Positions 11,752 through 23,218 of a stretch of DNA of 64,000 nucleotides are shown here, in pieces. The notes beneath the pieces were generated by a model. That model did not search any database. It was not told where the DNA came from and saw only the letters and a program-made list of their open reading frames with translations. Source of the DNA: Topomyia yanbarensis (taxonomy: Eukaryota; Arthropoda; Insecta; Diptera; Culicidae); assembly GCF_030247195.1 (NCBI RefSeq), contig NC_080672.1, positions 349,058,413-349,122,412 of the forward strand, read 5' to 3'. Position numbers and translations under genes: made by a program. The number at the start of each line of letters is the position of its first letter. Within the stretch, counting starts at the first letter, position 1.

Positions 11752-12505
11752 TTCGGCCGGTAGTTGAGTGGTAAGCGTGACCACCACTCATTCCAGTTGG
11801 CCTGGGTTCAATTCCAGCCGAGGTCGTTGAGCTTTTTCTGAGGTGAAAAAATCTGTGGTAACGTCTTCCTTCGGAAGGGAAGTAAGGCCGTTGGTCACCC
11901 GGGCCATGAAATTGGTGGATCGATGTGTAGTCCAGGTAGTGGAATCATCTCTCTGGCGTCGGTAAAGAAGAAGTAGATCCAACTTCTATACTCTTACTAA
12001 CAAAAAATATCCTCCTCCCGTGATACTTGTGGAGCGTCGTTGAGCTTTTTCTGAGGGGAAAAAATCTGTGGTAACGTCTTCCTTCGGAAGGGAAGTAAAG
12101 CCGTTGGTCAGCCGGGCCATGAAATTGTTGGATCGATATCTAGTCCAGGTAGTGGAATCATCTCTCTGGCATCGGTAAAGAAGAAGTAGATCCAACTTCT
12201 GTACTTTTACTAACAAAAAAATATCCTCCTCCCGTGATACTTGTAGAGTGCGCAGTAGTATATACGGCCTCTAGCAAAAGCAAGTATCGGACTAACCATT
12301 CCTTCCCTTTCCTTCCGCGATCTACGTTCGGGCCTGGCCGGCGCCAGTATTGATCGAAAACACTTTAAGATTACCAGGACTTGCACATTGAAAGATGTTT
12401 CGCTACTCCCAATCATGATTATCTACTGATTCCCTGTGCAACTTCAACTAGTCCCGATCGATAATGGAGTAGCAGCCAGGGGTGGTCGCACAAGCTCAAG
12501 CTCAA
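11752..12505 (+). mobile_element. Long-bodied tRNA-SINE with internal 213-bp duplication
   Basis: The head GGTAGTTGAGTGGTAAGCG resembles a tRNA A box, and GGGTTCAATTCC is a B box. The body contains GTCGTTGAGCTTTTTCTGAG and GGAAGGGAAGTAA and ends with CAAGCTCAAGCTCAA. A 213-bp segment of the body is tandemly duplicated, with unit starts at 11823 and 12036. A full-length relative with a precise target duplication lies at 28860-29304, a body-only relative at 43140-43400, and a minus-strand head-plus-body relative at 17930-18128. Confidence 0.8.
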
Positions 12506-12696
12506 GCAGAGAACTCCCCTGAGGCTAACCCCTGAGGCACCGCAGTCTATTCTCAACCACCAAAGGCATCAGTCACAATACCAGTGTGCTCTCTGCTGTT
12601 ACCCAAGCCAGCGCAAACAGTTTCTTTTTTCTTGTGTGCATTGTCTGATGAACAAAGGGAACCGTTACTATTATTCTTGTGTGCTGATCTATCGAG

Positions 12697-13702
12697 ATGA
12701 CTGAGCCTCATCAACAAAATGTGATTCTTCGGGCCAACACGGTGGCCATTGACTTCCGGTCGCATAAGACCAAGTATCGGTGATGTAGAACAATTGCTGA
12801 AGGTGAAAATGCAGCTTCTGTTTTCGGAAGTCAGCTTCATCCAGTTGGAGCACGTCAGACACGCGGTGCTGATAACGTTCAACAAATTCGCCCAGGCGAA
12901 AAGATTAATTTCGCAAAACAACTTGAAACACGTGCTGGATTGTGACACCGTTAAAATCAAGATCCCTGTGTATATGGATAACGGAAACGTGAAAGTCAAA
13001 TTACATGATTTGGCACCACGTACTTCCAAAGTGGTCATTAAAAGATTCATGTCGTATTTCGAAGAAGTGGAATCCATTGCGGAGAATGCGTAGAGGAACT
13101 ACTTTCCAGGTATTTCAAATGGTGTTTTTGAGGTGAGAATGCGGGTAGACCAACCCATTCCCTCCTACCTTACCCTGCAGTACACAACAGAAGGGGGTGA
13201 TACCATTATACAGCGAACTCTATGTACATATCAAGGACAAAATAACACGTGCCAGTTCTCTGAACGAACGGCACATTACGGACAACTCTGCCCAGAAACC
13301 GCTAAGAAAAGTTCATCTATAGAAAGAAATACCAACACTCAATCTCCAATATTATTCCCTGAGCCACAAACGGTTGCCAAATGTGTGGCTGCTGCTCAAG
13401 CAATAATGACAACTGCGAAAGTCGCGTCAAGTACCACAAACTCAACAGCTAATTCCAGCAATGAGGGAGCTACTAGCAATGACGGAGGGTTCACGCTCAT
13501 GACCCGAAAGGGAAAGAAGTTAGGAACAACACCTGATCGCGAACATCAAGGCAGTAACCCTAATGATGACCCAGACATGTGCGACGACGATAGAGATATG
13601 AATGACCCACATGATACAGTTGACGTGGATGCAAATATTTCCCCGACACGAAAACAGATCTCCGCGCGCAATGGCAAGTCGCGCGTACGGGATCGATCTT
13701 AG
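12697..13702 (+). pseudogene. LINE ORF1 protein relic (zinc-knuckle type)
   Basis: The start ATG is at 12697 and fits homology with the 54-kb copy. The frame breaks near 12755-12766 (a one-base shift) and continues in the frame beginning around 12749. A TAG at 13091 replaces the Trp codon found in the 54-kb copy (TWRNFF there, A*RNYF here), and the frame then continues to 13702. Readable blocks are FRSH/RIRPSIGDVEQL, KLHDLAPRT, MRVDQPIPSYLTLQY, then a degraded CCHC knuckle in which the second Cys is Ser (CQFS...HYGQLC). A hydrophilic S/T/N-rich and D-rich tail with basic end follows. In family terms this is a nucleic-acid-binding ORF1p. Three lesions and a lost zinc ligand make it inactive. 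Confidence 0.75.
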
Positions 13703-13755
13703 CATTAATTGTTTATTATTTTTATTGTTTACATCATGTAAATATATAACAGACC

Positions 13756-13788
13756 CACGGCTCCGTGAAGCTTACGCCTTGAGCCGTG
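13756..13788 (+). other. 3'UTR hairpin of ORF1-only LINE, copy 1
   Basis: CACGGCTC at 13756-13763 pairs perfectly with GAGCCGTG at 13781-13788 around a 17-nt loop, immediately before CAAATAAA. The 54-kb copy keeps the same position and pairing with one G-U pair. Confidence 0.7.
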
Positions 13789-13811
13789 CCAAATAAACGA
13801 ATTAAAAAAAA

Positions 13812-16600
13812 CCCGAGGCAACGCTTCCCGTGTCGTGTTGGCCAGGATTAAGGGTCCAACGACGCCAGTCGAAATGTGCGCTGACAAATTGATGAAAGAT
13901 CGGAACTTTTTTAGTTTTTAGTAAAAAAAACTGCGGGAGCATTATTTCTGTAAAAAAAAATCTATTTTTAAAAATGGGATATTTTTCAAAAAAAAAATCG
14001 TTCATAACTTCTCAAAAAGACAAGATAATAACTTTTCATCACTAAATCTCAAAAGTAAAGTTCATCGCTCTTATGTAAAAGTAAGAGTGAAAATCGCTAA
14101 CTGGGAACTAGCAAAATAACTCATAAAGCATAATTCCATAGCATCTCTACAATGCATGTTGACGGTGCTTGCATTATTGGCCATGGTTTATTTAGAATTT
14201 GTCATACTACGCTATTAACACTATTGTATATTCACGCTAACATTTAGATGTACGGTAGACTGTTTTTTTTTCAGAAAGTGTCACATATCCAATAGCATTG
14301 CCGTCACTTACACACACGTTGACTATTTCGCAGTTGATGTGGCCATAAAAGATTGAGCGATGAAAACGTGGTCCCTTAAAATCACTATTTTTCGTTTGTC
14401 ATTTCATACATGTATTTATCGTAAATACTTTGTTTGAAGCAGTTTTATAACTTTGAATGGCATATATTTTTGCTAAAGTAACAAAAGTTATTGTCTCGTC
14501 TATTTGAAAAGTAATGAACGATTTTGATTGAAAAATAAACCAATTTAAAAAAATAATTACTTTTTACGCAGTTTTTTCACTAAAAAATTAAAAGATTGAA
14601 AATACATTTGCAATCTTGGAAGATACATAGTTTTGAAAAAACCGTAGGGCGAGTTCACGAACATGAGTCGTAAGACCCACACAGTGTCAATACACTACAG
14701 GCCAGGCTTATGAAGTTTTTTAAATCTTACAAAACACGCATACGGACATTGTCCCAATGTGTCGAGCTGAGTTGATTAGTATATGAGACTTTGCCCTCTT
14801 GGCCGAGGAAATTTTTTTTCAAAGCTGGAGCAAATCCTTTACCTTTCTTGTGTAAGAAATATAAAACTGTAAATGTCTCGAACAACCCGAAAATTTTGCT
14901 GCTCTGCACTAAACGAACAAAACCATTTGGAATGCCATGCGTCTCCATTATAATAGAAACGGTGAACACGTGTGGTTGTTTATCTGATTACCACGAATGA
15001 ATTGTGTAGTGCATACAAAACGTGATCGATCAAAAACCGTTCACGGCTCATACCACAGCACTTCGTATTCAAATCCATTTTTTACTGGCCAGCAACCATC
15101 CCATGAAAGGATTCATCGGTTTCTCACCTTATCGAGCTTACAAATACATATATACGAAGGTACATAAATGTTTTGTTTTTTTTTAGTCTGCATTATTTCA
15201 CCCCCACACTATTTGCCTGATAGTAGGCGGGTGCCAGCTCAACCAGTTAGGCAACCAATTTCACTCTATTTTCCGACCATACTAGTGGAATGGGCCAGGC
15301 GGTAGTACGGTCGGTTGGTCGATGCCTGTACACGGTTAGCTACGAACTAAAGTTCATTGTGCTCGATATCAACATTGATTGTTGATTTTTCCACTGCGTC
15401 AAGGGTAATATATTTTCTTTAATTGCTTGTTCGCTACCCCCAAAGTAGGTGCTACGCAGTAGATTTTAACGGGTTATGACGGGGAATTTGCCGGAAAGTT
15501 AATTATCGCCTACCCACTTCGAACTATGCCAAAGGCGTATCCATGAAAGAATTAGTAGTTTACTTGGGTTGGTCGGAATGGCTCGGCATCGAAGCAATTC
15601 ACAGCTAATTTATATGAAGCGATGTTATGCTTGTTTATACGTACATATATTACCATAATAGAATTGCGGTCATGGCAGAATAAATATTCATAGCCTTCAT
15701 AGCGTCGTAAGTGACAAGAAATTTTTTTTAGTGATGAAAAATCACCAAAATGACAAGTTGTATCCGGTTCTGATAGTATTCATCGAATAACCTTTTTCAC
15801 ATTACACAATAGCCGCCGTATAAAACATATATGCCAAATAAGCCTTGGTACTATATTTCGTTGCGGAATTTGACCTTCAGTTTCGACAGACTTCGCAACT
15901 TCGATTCTGAGTGCAGCGGTTAATTACAGGGCTAGTGTTACGATCGTACTGATCATTAAAATCCTGACTGGGGCTCACAATTACTGCGACTAGTTTATGA
16001 GATCAGCACCTTACTCTCCGAACCACCGGATCTGGAGCACGCTTCAATACGCCTCTGCGATCCGTAATCTTCCTTACAAACGACATCAAAATTCATTCGA
16101 AGTTGGCTACGAAAGAACAAATCTTTTTCTAATGGAGTATTCGGTTTTGTGGTTGAGCTACACTGGTGCAGTGCAGACTACACTTGCTCAAATTTGGGTG
16201 TAATACCTTCTCACACTACACCGGTGTAGTACCAAAGTAACAACGAAAACGCTGTAATGAACATTCCTGCTGGTTGGCAAATATGTCAGCAAAAAATAAC
16301 TCTCGATTATCCTAATATAACATTACCACAGCAGAGTTTAGAAAAACAAAACCAAATTCTATCCTTGTTTATTAAATTCCATGTTCCATTGTTTGAGAGT
16401 CCATCATTTTATTTCCGTAACGAAATCGGAGAATTTTCTTTCGATATCAGTAAGATAAAGGATACAATTGGGATCCTACAAAGCTTCGTGGGAAACACAT
16501 TTTCCCAGCCATTCAGTATTGTTTTATTTATGTTATGTTGAATGGAAATGCAAAAAAGACTGTTTTCTTCGCATGTAGTATGAATCTCTCTTTTTTATTG
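13812..16600. other. No gene recognised; minor repeat remnants
   Basis: About 2.8 kb of AT-rich DNA. A weak remnant of the satellite-like repeat end (GTGTCGAGCTGAGTTGATTAG with a following TTGCCCTCTTGG block) lies at about 14750-14830. A region at 15880-16080 is less AT-rich but I could not tie it to a family. The motif CTACACCGGTGTAG near 16215 recurs in related form near 2500 and 30340. Confidence 0.4.
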
Positions 16601-16619
16601 GAGCTACATACATGCAATC

Positions 16620-17060
16620 GCCGATGGTACACTTGACAATAGGGTAGAGGCGGGGAGGTTCAAGGTAGTGCCGTGAAACCATTTTTGGCGCTTCCGTCTC
16701 TCGTTCTTTTCCGGTGCTGCCGTTTTTGTTGGTTGGGGTTCGTTGGCAGTTCACGTGACACTTTCGCCAACGCAGCGGATGGTGCTGATAGAGAGCAACC
16801 AACGGCGCATGATGGTGATAATACGCTAACTGCTATGATGGCGGAAAGCGGAATGAGACGCCATCTGCAGCCGAGGTTAAACTGGCGAATTTCGACGACA
16901 GTGGTGCGCGGTTGCGGCGGCGTCGCAAATTAGGATAGAGACGGGTGAAAATAAACAACAGTCTCTGACCTTGAGCGATGGAAGCGTATCGCGTAGCCGC
17001 AGGGTAGAAACAACATAAAAGCGAGACTGTCGCATGTGGGTGGCGATGTATATATCTTTT
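16620..17060. promoter_or_regulatory. GC-richer unique patch, possible promoter/5'UTR
   Basis: This segment is clearly richer in G+C and in CpG than its surroundings and does not match any repeat in the window. It contains an inverted CAAT/TATA-like mix (TATATATC at about 17048) but no convincing start codon with Kozak context. Such patches in mosquito genomes are often promoters or untranslated first exons. The call rests on composition only. Confidence 0.25.
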
Positions 17061-17929
17061 GCTATGCCGTCTCTTGCAATGAACGCGGTTCTGAAGTTTG
17101 AATAAATCTGCAAACCGTTTCATTGAGTGCTGGCTAGATCGAGTTTTTTTCTCCACATAAATGATTGATGGACTACTGAGTGAACTAATGGATTTGGCAT
17201 TCGGTGGTAAACATCAGTTCGAAATGTAAAAATATAAAATAATGTTCACACACTACAAACCGCAAGTATATCAAGCGAGTGAGGCAATATGGAAACAATA
17301 CAAGGAAATATATCAGACATCTTTTACTGTGATTTTTGAATATGTCAGATTGATGTTTAGCAGAAAGAGCGTGTGACCGACTATATTATTTGGCTCATAA
17401 AAGCGACTTATGAAATGACCTTACAGTAGTACAGGCAAATGAGAACAATAACGGTCTCACGTGACTGCACAGCATTGTTGTTTACAAGTGTTTATGCTTG
17501 CAACGTGAATTTCATGTTATCGCCCATGATCGCAAATCTGTCCCATAGAAAAAGGGGACAAATATGCGATCATAGGCAGTATATCAGTTATAAAAATCCA
17601 TGGCTGATAACACTCATCAGTAGTTAAAAAAATCAGATGAAGATCAGCTCATGTTGAGAATAAGGAAATATTATTGACGCATATGTCGAGGCGCCCAAAA
17701 TAAAAAGGTAACTCCAAAATACCAGGGCTGTAGAGAGAGAAATTTCGGACCCGGGGGTCCATCATTCTAGATTTTTCGAACACAGAAACGGTGAATCGTG
17801 AAATCTATTGAAAAGATAGTTCTCTGTTTTTAAGAATAATGTGTATAAATTTTTGTGGTAGAAATGTAGTAGAATACACTGAGTGCTGTAAATTCAAATG
17901 ACTTTTTCATTTAAATTTTTTTTGAGTGC

Positions 17930-18128
17930 CTATCACCGACGCAGAGAAGTGTTTCCACAACCGGATATCGGGTCATCAACACATGGACCAGGCTTTACTT
18001 CCCTTGTGAAGGAAGTCGTGGCACAGAGTTTTCACCTCATAAAATCTCACCGAACTCGACTGGGGTTGAACCCAGACCCACTGGGCTAAGTGGCAGTCAT
18101 GCTTACCAATCCTCTACCAGCGCAGTCA
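17930..18128 (-). mobile_element. Long-bodied tRNA-SINE, minus strand, body-truncated
   Basis: On the minus strand it reads GGTAGAGGATTGGTAAGCAT (A-box-like), then TGGGTTCAACCCCAGTCGAG (B box), then GAAGGGAAGTAAAG-like body sequence with diverged spacing, ending near AGGCACTC. It is the same family as 11752-12505 and 28860-29304 but older, and it lacks the 3' half of the body. Confidence 0.7.
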
Positions 18129-18277
18129 ATGATCAAAGTTTAGCCAAACTAGAATTTATTTATATTATATTTATAAGTATAAAATATGGGAAAATATTCA
18201 GTTAGGCCTTTGGTTAAGCGTCTTTTAACTACTGCCATCAAATTGTATACAGCCACATCGTCCACTTTCATTATGCT

Positions 18278-18345
18278 ATATTTCTCCTTAGTGGAGAACA
18301 ATTTTGGTAAAAACTATTTTTCTCCATTAAGGAGAAAATTGTTTA
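18278..18345. repeat. TTCTCC...GGAGAA hairpin repeat
   Basis: Contains CTCCTTAGTGGAGAACAATT and, inverted, CCATTAAGGAGAAAATTGTT around a short AT centre. It is a member of the small hairpin family listed at 3384-3462. Confidence 0.5.
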
Positions 18346-18422
18346 AAACCATCTTTGCGCGTGAAGAGCACAAAATCTCTAACTAAATAAATTATGGAAA
18401 TTAATAACGAACTAAGCTAGCG

Positions 18423-18516
18423 CCGGATTGACGCTAGCTCCAAAAAACGGAGACACTAGGGATTGGATCAGGAACACAAATTGTGTCTCCGTTTTTTGGA
18501 GCTAGCGTCAATCCGG
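18423..18516. repeat. Perfect 34-bp inverted repeat hairpin
   Basis: The 34 bases at 18423-18456 (beginning CCGGATTGACGCTAGC) are the exact reverse complement of 18483-18516 (ending GCTAGCGTCAATCCGG). The loop is 26 nt. The stem sequence is the conserved core of family D, so this is probably two family-D ends joined head to head. Confidence 0.9.
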
Positions 18517-18544
18517 CTAGCTGGCTAGCGCTAGCGTCAATATT

Positions 18545-18985
18545 GGCGGCATACCACTAAATGTCCTTTTACCGTAATGGCAGGATTCAAAATCCGGTCA
18601 AAATAGCGATTGTGTTGCTTCATGAAAGGTAGCAAACGTTTTTTCACATAAATATCCTGGTTGAAGGTCTCGTTTGCAATGAAAATGTCACTTTTCAAAC
18701 CACTGCTACAGAAATATCCTGGTTGAAGGTCTCGTTTGCAATGAAAATGTCACTTTTCAAACCACAGGTACAGGAAGCCTGCCGAATCAGATATTTCTGT
18801 ATGAACTCCGACAGCTTCAAATGCTTGAAAATATCGGCCACTTTCCCCTTCCTGTTGGCGTTACGCTGGTGGCAGTTGATTTGGCTGCTTTTATAGATTT
18901 CGCTAAGTTGGCGTGCAAGTAGTTCGGATTCAGGCGATACGTGAGCAAAATTTCGTTGTGTTACTTCTCTTGCTTGGACAACACT
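18545..18985 (-). pseudogene. mariner (ITmD37E-like) transposase relic
   Basis: Minus-strand translation gives VADIFKHLKLSEFIQKYLI, then CGLKSDIFIANETFNQDIY, then VKKRLLPFMKQHNR, followed after a frameshift by PDFESCHYGKR. In mosquito ITmD37E-type transposases the last block is WPDLASCHY and carries the second catalytic aspartate, retained here as PDFESCHY with Trp lost. The first and third catalytic acidic residues are not visible. A 64-bp tandem duplication (18649-18776) repeats the GLKSDIFIANETF part. It is dead and fragmentary. Confidence 0.7.
18649..18776. repeat. 64-bp tandem duplication
   Basis: Two adjacent, nearly identical copies begin AAATATCCTGGTTGAAGG, with unit starts about 64 bp apart, inside the mariner relic. 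Near-identity indicates a recent duplication relative to the decayed coding sequence around it. Confidence 0.9.
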
Positions 18986-18989
18986 TTAT

Positions 18990-19560
18990 AACGGAAGAGT
19001 AAATGTCAAATCTTTCTGCACGCACGTTAGGTTTTTTTAATATTGCGCAAAGAAATGCGTCAAGCTTAAATCGACCAAATTTTGAACGTAAACCCCTCCC
19101 TACGAAATTTTTAGAAATATTGAAAGGAGCCGATTTACCAATAATTCATTTTTACCCAGGTGTCTATTAGCATGGATTTATTCGGATCTTTGTGTAGTTT
19201 TACCTAAAATTCATTAAAGAAAAAACACCTTCAGACATGTCGGTACGCTACAACATTGCCAGCCTTTTAAAATACAGCATTTCATTGGCTCGAAAATGTA
19301 GTTGATTTTCTTCGGTTTCGGTTATATATGTGGTACAGTATTATTAAAAAAACTCACAATTACAACCTTGTGCAAATTGCAGTAGCAAAATAGAAACGCA
19401 ATAAATTCCAAAAAAAGCAAAAAGAACATTCAATGGTGGTAGAATTTAAAGAGAGAAAAACAAAATGTAAGTAAATAAGGAACAAACTGAAAAAAATAAT
19501 TAGTGGATAAAATGGAACAAAACGAGAAAGCCGTAAAGTGGAGCCTACCAATATAAAAAC
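18990..19560. other. AT-rich sequence without recognised gene
   Basis: I see no known protein, no inverted-repeat element and no repeat shared with the rest of the window. The A-rich stretch at about 19330-19550 encodes only low-complexity peptides. Confidence 0.4.
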
Positions 19561-19569
19561 CTATTTTAA

Positions 19570-22190
19570 TCCACCTAGCGGTGCAATTGTGCCTTTCTCA
19601 ATCATGAATCACGAGAATGTGTGCGTTGTTTATACTCATTAAAAACTTTTAAATGCATATATTACATTTTATTATCATACATCACATGACAACTATATAC
19701 AGGAAAATAAATCATTATTCGAGTTCTAAAATTTTGAAAAAGAAAAAACAGCCACGGTAATATTGAACTGAAAAAAGGTGCGAAATCGGCAAAGTCCCAA
19801 AAAGTCGATTTTTATAAAAAAAAATTTTTCGAGATAACATTAAATCTCGACGTTTCATGCATTTTAAAGATGTTTGGCATCAAAAATACGAATTCGATTT
19901 CTGAAATTTCATGGGGTCCCCCCTTTGAAAAAAAATTTTGAGTTCCGGCTTATATGGGAATTTCATGTGTGACCGGACCGTTCAGTCTATATTTCCGGAA
20001 CCATACAAGCGATCCGTGCGAAATTTTACAGACATCTGTGGGGATAATATAGCTATCATTTGGGACTAAGTTTGTGAAAATCGGCCCAACCATTTTCGAG
20101 AAACTGATATGAGTTTGCTAGTTATGAAAGATGGCCGCTTTTCCCGGGCACTTCTGGAACCGTCTATGGTGGTCAATGTAGTCAACGAAAGTTTGTTTGG
20201 CCGTCGGTGACCTAGAACTGCAAAGTTAAGTTATTTGAGAGACATTTTAGCGAAATTTTTACCTTTTTTGCTTCCATCGGGGTATCGGTTTGAATCACAA
20301 TTTGCTATGTGATCGCACGCCACAACCCGTAACTCCGGAACCGGAAGTCGGTTGGGGATAAAATTTAATAGCCACTTACGGGGACGCAATACCTTTCATT
20401 TGAGGTCAAGTTTAGTCGAATCGGTCTAGCCATCTCCGAGAAACCGATGTGACTGTTACTCTGAATTTGGATACTTCCGCCGGGGCTTCCGGAACCGATG
20501 ATGGTGGCCAATGTGACCAAAGAGACTTTGAATGGCTGTTAATGACCTAGTACTACAAATCGAAGCAGTTGTGGTCACATTTTGGAAAAATTTTCACCAT
20601 TATACATTCATTGCAGAATTTCTTAAAATCGACGTTTTCTGCGTGATCGTACTCATCACCCTGTAATTCCGGAACCGGAAGTCGGATCCATTAGAAATTC
20701 AATAGCAGCCTATGGGAACGTTGCACCTTTCATTTGGGACTAAGTTTGTAAAATTCGGTTCATCCATCTCTGAGAAAAGTGAGTGAGATTGTGTTCGCGT
20801 ACACACACACAGACGCACATACACGCACACATACATACACACACACATACATACACACACACAGACATTTGCCGAACTCGACGAACTGAATCGAATGGTA
20901 TATGTCACTCGGTCCTCCGGGCCTCCGTTAAAAAGTCGGTTTTCAGAGCAATTGCAATACCTTTCTATTGAGAAAGGCAAAAAGGTGCAAAATCGGCAAA
21001 GTCCCAAAAAGTCGATTTCCAAAAAAAAAAAAAAAAAATTCGTGATAACATAAAATCTCGACGTTTCATGCATTTTAAAGATGTTTGGCATCAAAAATAC
21101 GAATTCGATTTTTGAAATTTCATGGGGTCCCCCCTTTGAAAAAAATTTTGAGTTCCGGCTTATATGGGAATTTCATGTGTGACCGGACCGTTCAGTCTAT
21201 ATTTCCGGAACCATACAAGCGATCCGTGCGAAATTTTACAGACATCTGTGGGGATAATATAGCTATCATTTGGGACTAAGTTTGTGAAAATCGGCCCAAC
21301 CATTTCCGAGAAACTGATATGAGTTTGCTAGTTATGAAAGATGGCCGCTTTTCCCGGGCACTTCCGGAACCGTCTATAGTGGTCAATGTAGTCAACGAAA
21401 GTTTGTTTGGCCGTCGGTGACCTAGAACTGCAAAGTTAAGTTATTTGAGAGACATTTTAGCGAAATTTTTACCTTTTTTGCTTCCATCGGGGTATCGGTT
21501 TGAATCACAATTTGCTATGTGATCGCACGCCACAACCCGTAACTCCGGAACCGGAAGTCGGTTGGGGATAAAATTTAATAGCCATTTACGGGGACGCAAC
21601 ATCTTTCATTTGAGACTAAGTTTGGTTGATTCGGTCTAGCCACCTCCGAGAAACCGATGTGACTGTTAGTCTGAATTTGGATACTTCCGCCGGGGCTTCC
21701 GGAACCGATGATGGTGGCCAATGTGACCAAAGAGACTTTGAATGGCTGTTAATGACCTAGTACTACAAATCGAAGCAGTTGTGGTCACATTTTGGAAAAT
21801 TTTTCACCATTATACATTCATTGCAGAATTTCTTAAAATCGACGTTTTCTGCGTGATCGTACTCATCACCCTGTAATTCCGGAACCGGAAGTCGGATCCA
21901 TTAGAAATTCAATAGCAGCCTATGGGAACGTTGCACCTTTCATTTGGGACTAAGTTTGTAAAAATCGGTTCATCCATCTCTGAGAAAAGTGAGTGAGATT
22001 GTGTTCGCGTACACACACACAGACGCACATACACACACACATACATACACACACACATACATACACACACACAGACATTTGCCGAACTCGACGAACTGAA
22101 TCGAATGGTATGTCACTCGGCCCTCCGGGCCTCCGTTAAAAAGTCGGTTTTCAGAGCAATTGCAATACCTTTCTATTGAGAAAGGCAAAA
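19570..22190 (+). repeat. Higher-order repeat: two 1.2-kb units of ~335-bp monomers
   Basis: Two head-to-tail units (about 19773-20979 and 20980-22190) are nearly identical, differing by scattered substitutions and small indels. Each holds three diverged monomers whose CCGGAACC landmarks sit at 19996, 20337 and 20669, and at 21202, 21544 and 21876, spaced ~332-342 bp. Each unit ends with a CA-rich run, then CATTTGCCGAACTCGACG and ATTGAGAAAGGCAA. The latter is inverted to GTGCCTTTCTCAAT at about 19588, so the array looks like the inside of a MITE-like element. Decayed copies lie at 7860-9456, 49200-50060, 55740-56140 and 57410-57910. Confidence 0.9.
20799..20872. repeat. CA-rich dinucleotide microsatellite (unit 1)
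   Basis: An ACAC/CATA-rich run inside the higher-order repeat, present at the equivalent place in unit 2 (about 22010-22075). Its conserved position shows it belongs to the repeat rather than arising independently. Confidence 0.85.
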
Positions 22191-22559
22191 ACGACAGAAA
22201 ATGAACAAAATGAAATAAGTAGAAATAAAAAGAAACAATCGGACGAAATAGATAAAAAAAAAGAATAGAAAACAGGAACGCGACGAATTTTTGGTGCTTT
22301 CTGCTGAGTCGGTGTGAACTTTACCCACTGATCTTAAATATGAAATAATAGAATAAGTGAAAAAATTGGGATGTGTAAAAACTCTCCGACGTCTCCGACG
22401 AAGTTCCGGAAAAAATGGAAAAAATCATTTAAATTGAAAAAGTTAAACATGAAAAAAAACTTTCGGGTTCTCGTTTCTCGTATTCAAATAATATTTTTTA
22501 AGTCAACACGAGAAATTACTATGAATCGTTTTCTTCATTGATTTTCATGTCATTTTTTA

Positions 22560-22990
22560 ATTTATAATGGGATTTGCGTTTCGACTTCGTCTTATCAGAA
22601 TCTGACACTAACTTAGTGACAGGGATCGACGGTAGCTCCAAAAAACGAAAACACTATTTGTGTTTCTGAGCAAACCCCTAGTCCTGCACGATGTCCTGCA
22701 AGAAAAGAATTTTTCTGATTAAGCTGATGAGAATAAATGAAATAGAAACTTGGTTTGCCTTACCAAGCCAATGCAATATACATTATGTCTCTGTCATTAA
22801 GTTAGCGTCGGATTCTGAAGATAGATAGATTTCATAATTAATTTAGTTATAGGTTTTGTGCCTCTTCAAGCATGATTTTTAAACAATTTTCTCCTTAATG
22901 GAGGAACATAGTTTTTACCTAAATTGTTCTCGACTAATGAGAAATTGAGCGTTATGTTCATTCTTGATTCGTTTCTCGAGTCCTATTTGA
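22560..22990. mobile_element. Family-D MITE copy
   Basis: It has the CGACTTCGTCTTATCAGAATC terminal block, the AGCTCCAAAAAACGAAAACA core, a GTCCTGCA motif, an inverted GTTAGCGTCGGATTCTG block and the TTCTCC hairpin. It is more decayed than the 28-kb copy and lacks a clean distal end. Confidence 0.6.
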
Positions 22991-23218
22991 CCAATTGAGT
23001 ACTCTAAATGAAGGTTCCTGAGTTTTCTTTTTCGTTCTAATAGATTCTTTCGTGATTCATGTAGCGGTTACGATGGATTAAAATAAGTAGAAATAGAAGT
23101 TATATATCGTGCAGAAAAGTTACGAAATCGCTATTAGAAAATAAATTTCAGTCTTTTAGTACACAATTTACAAAAAAACGATCTTATGTATTTTTTCCCG
23201 GACGAACTTTTGATCACA

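Larger units (their letters stand above)
12520..13811 (+). mobile_element. ORF1-only LINE derivative, copy 1
   Basis: A 5' leader (about 12520-12696) is followed by a single ORF1-type coding region, a short 3'UTR with a hairpin (13756-13788), an AATAAA-like signal and an A-rich tail ending near 13811. No endonuclease or reverse transcriptase coding lies between ORF1 and the tail. The same architecture and a colinear 3'UTR are found at 53650-54863. This is a half-LINE resembling mammalian HAL1 elements in design; it would need enzymes supplied by another LINE. Confidence 0.7.

Noticed and set aside
20783..20971. His/Thr-rich open frames around the CA-run
   Set aside because: Created by the dinucleotide microsatellite inside the satellite-like repeat; the same happens in unit 2.
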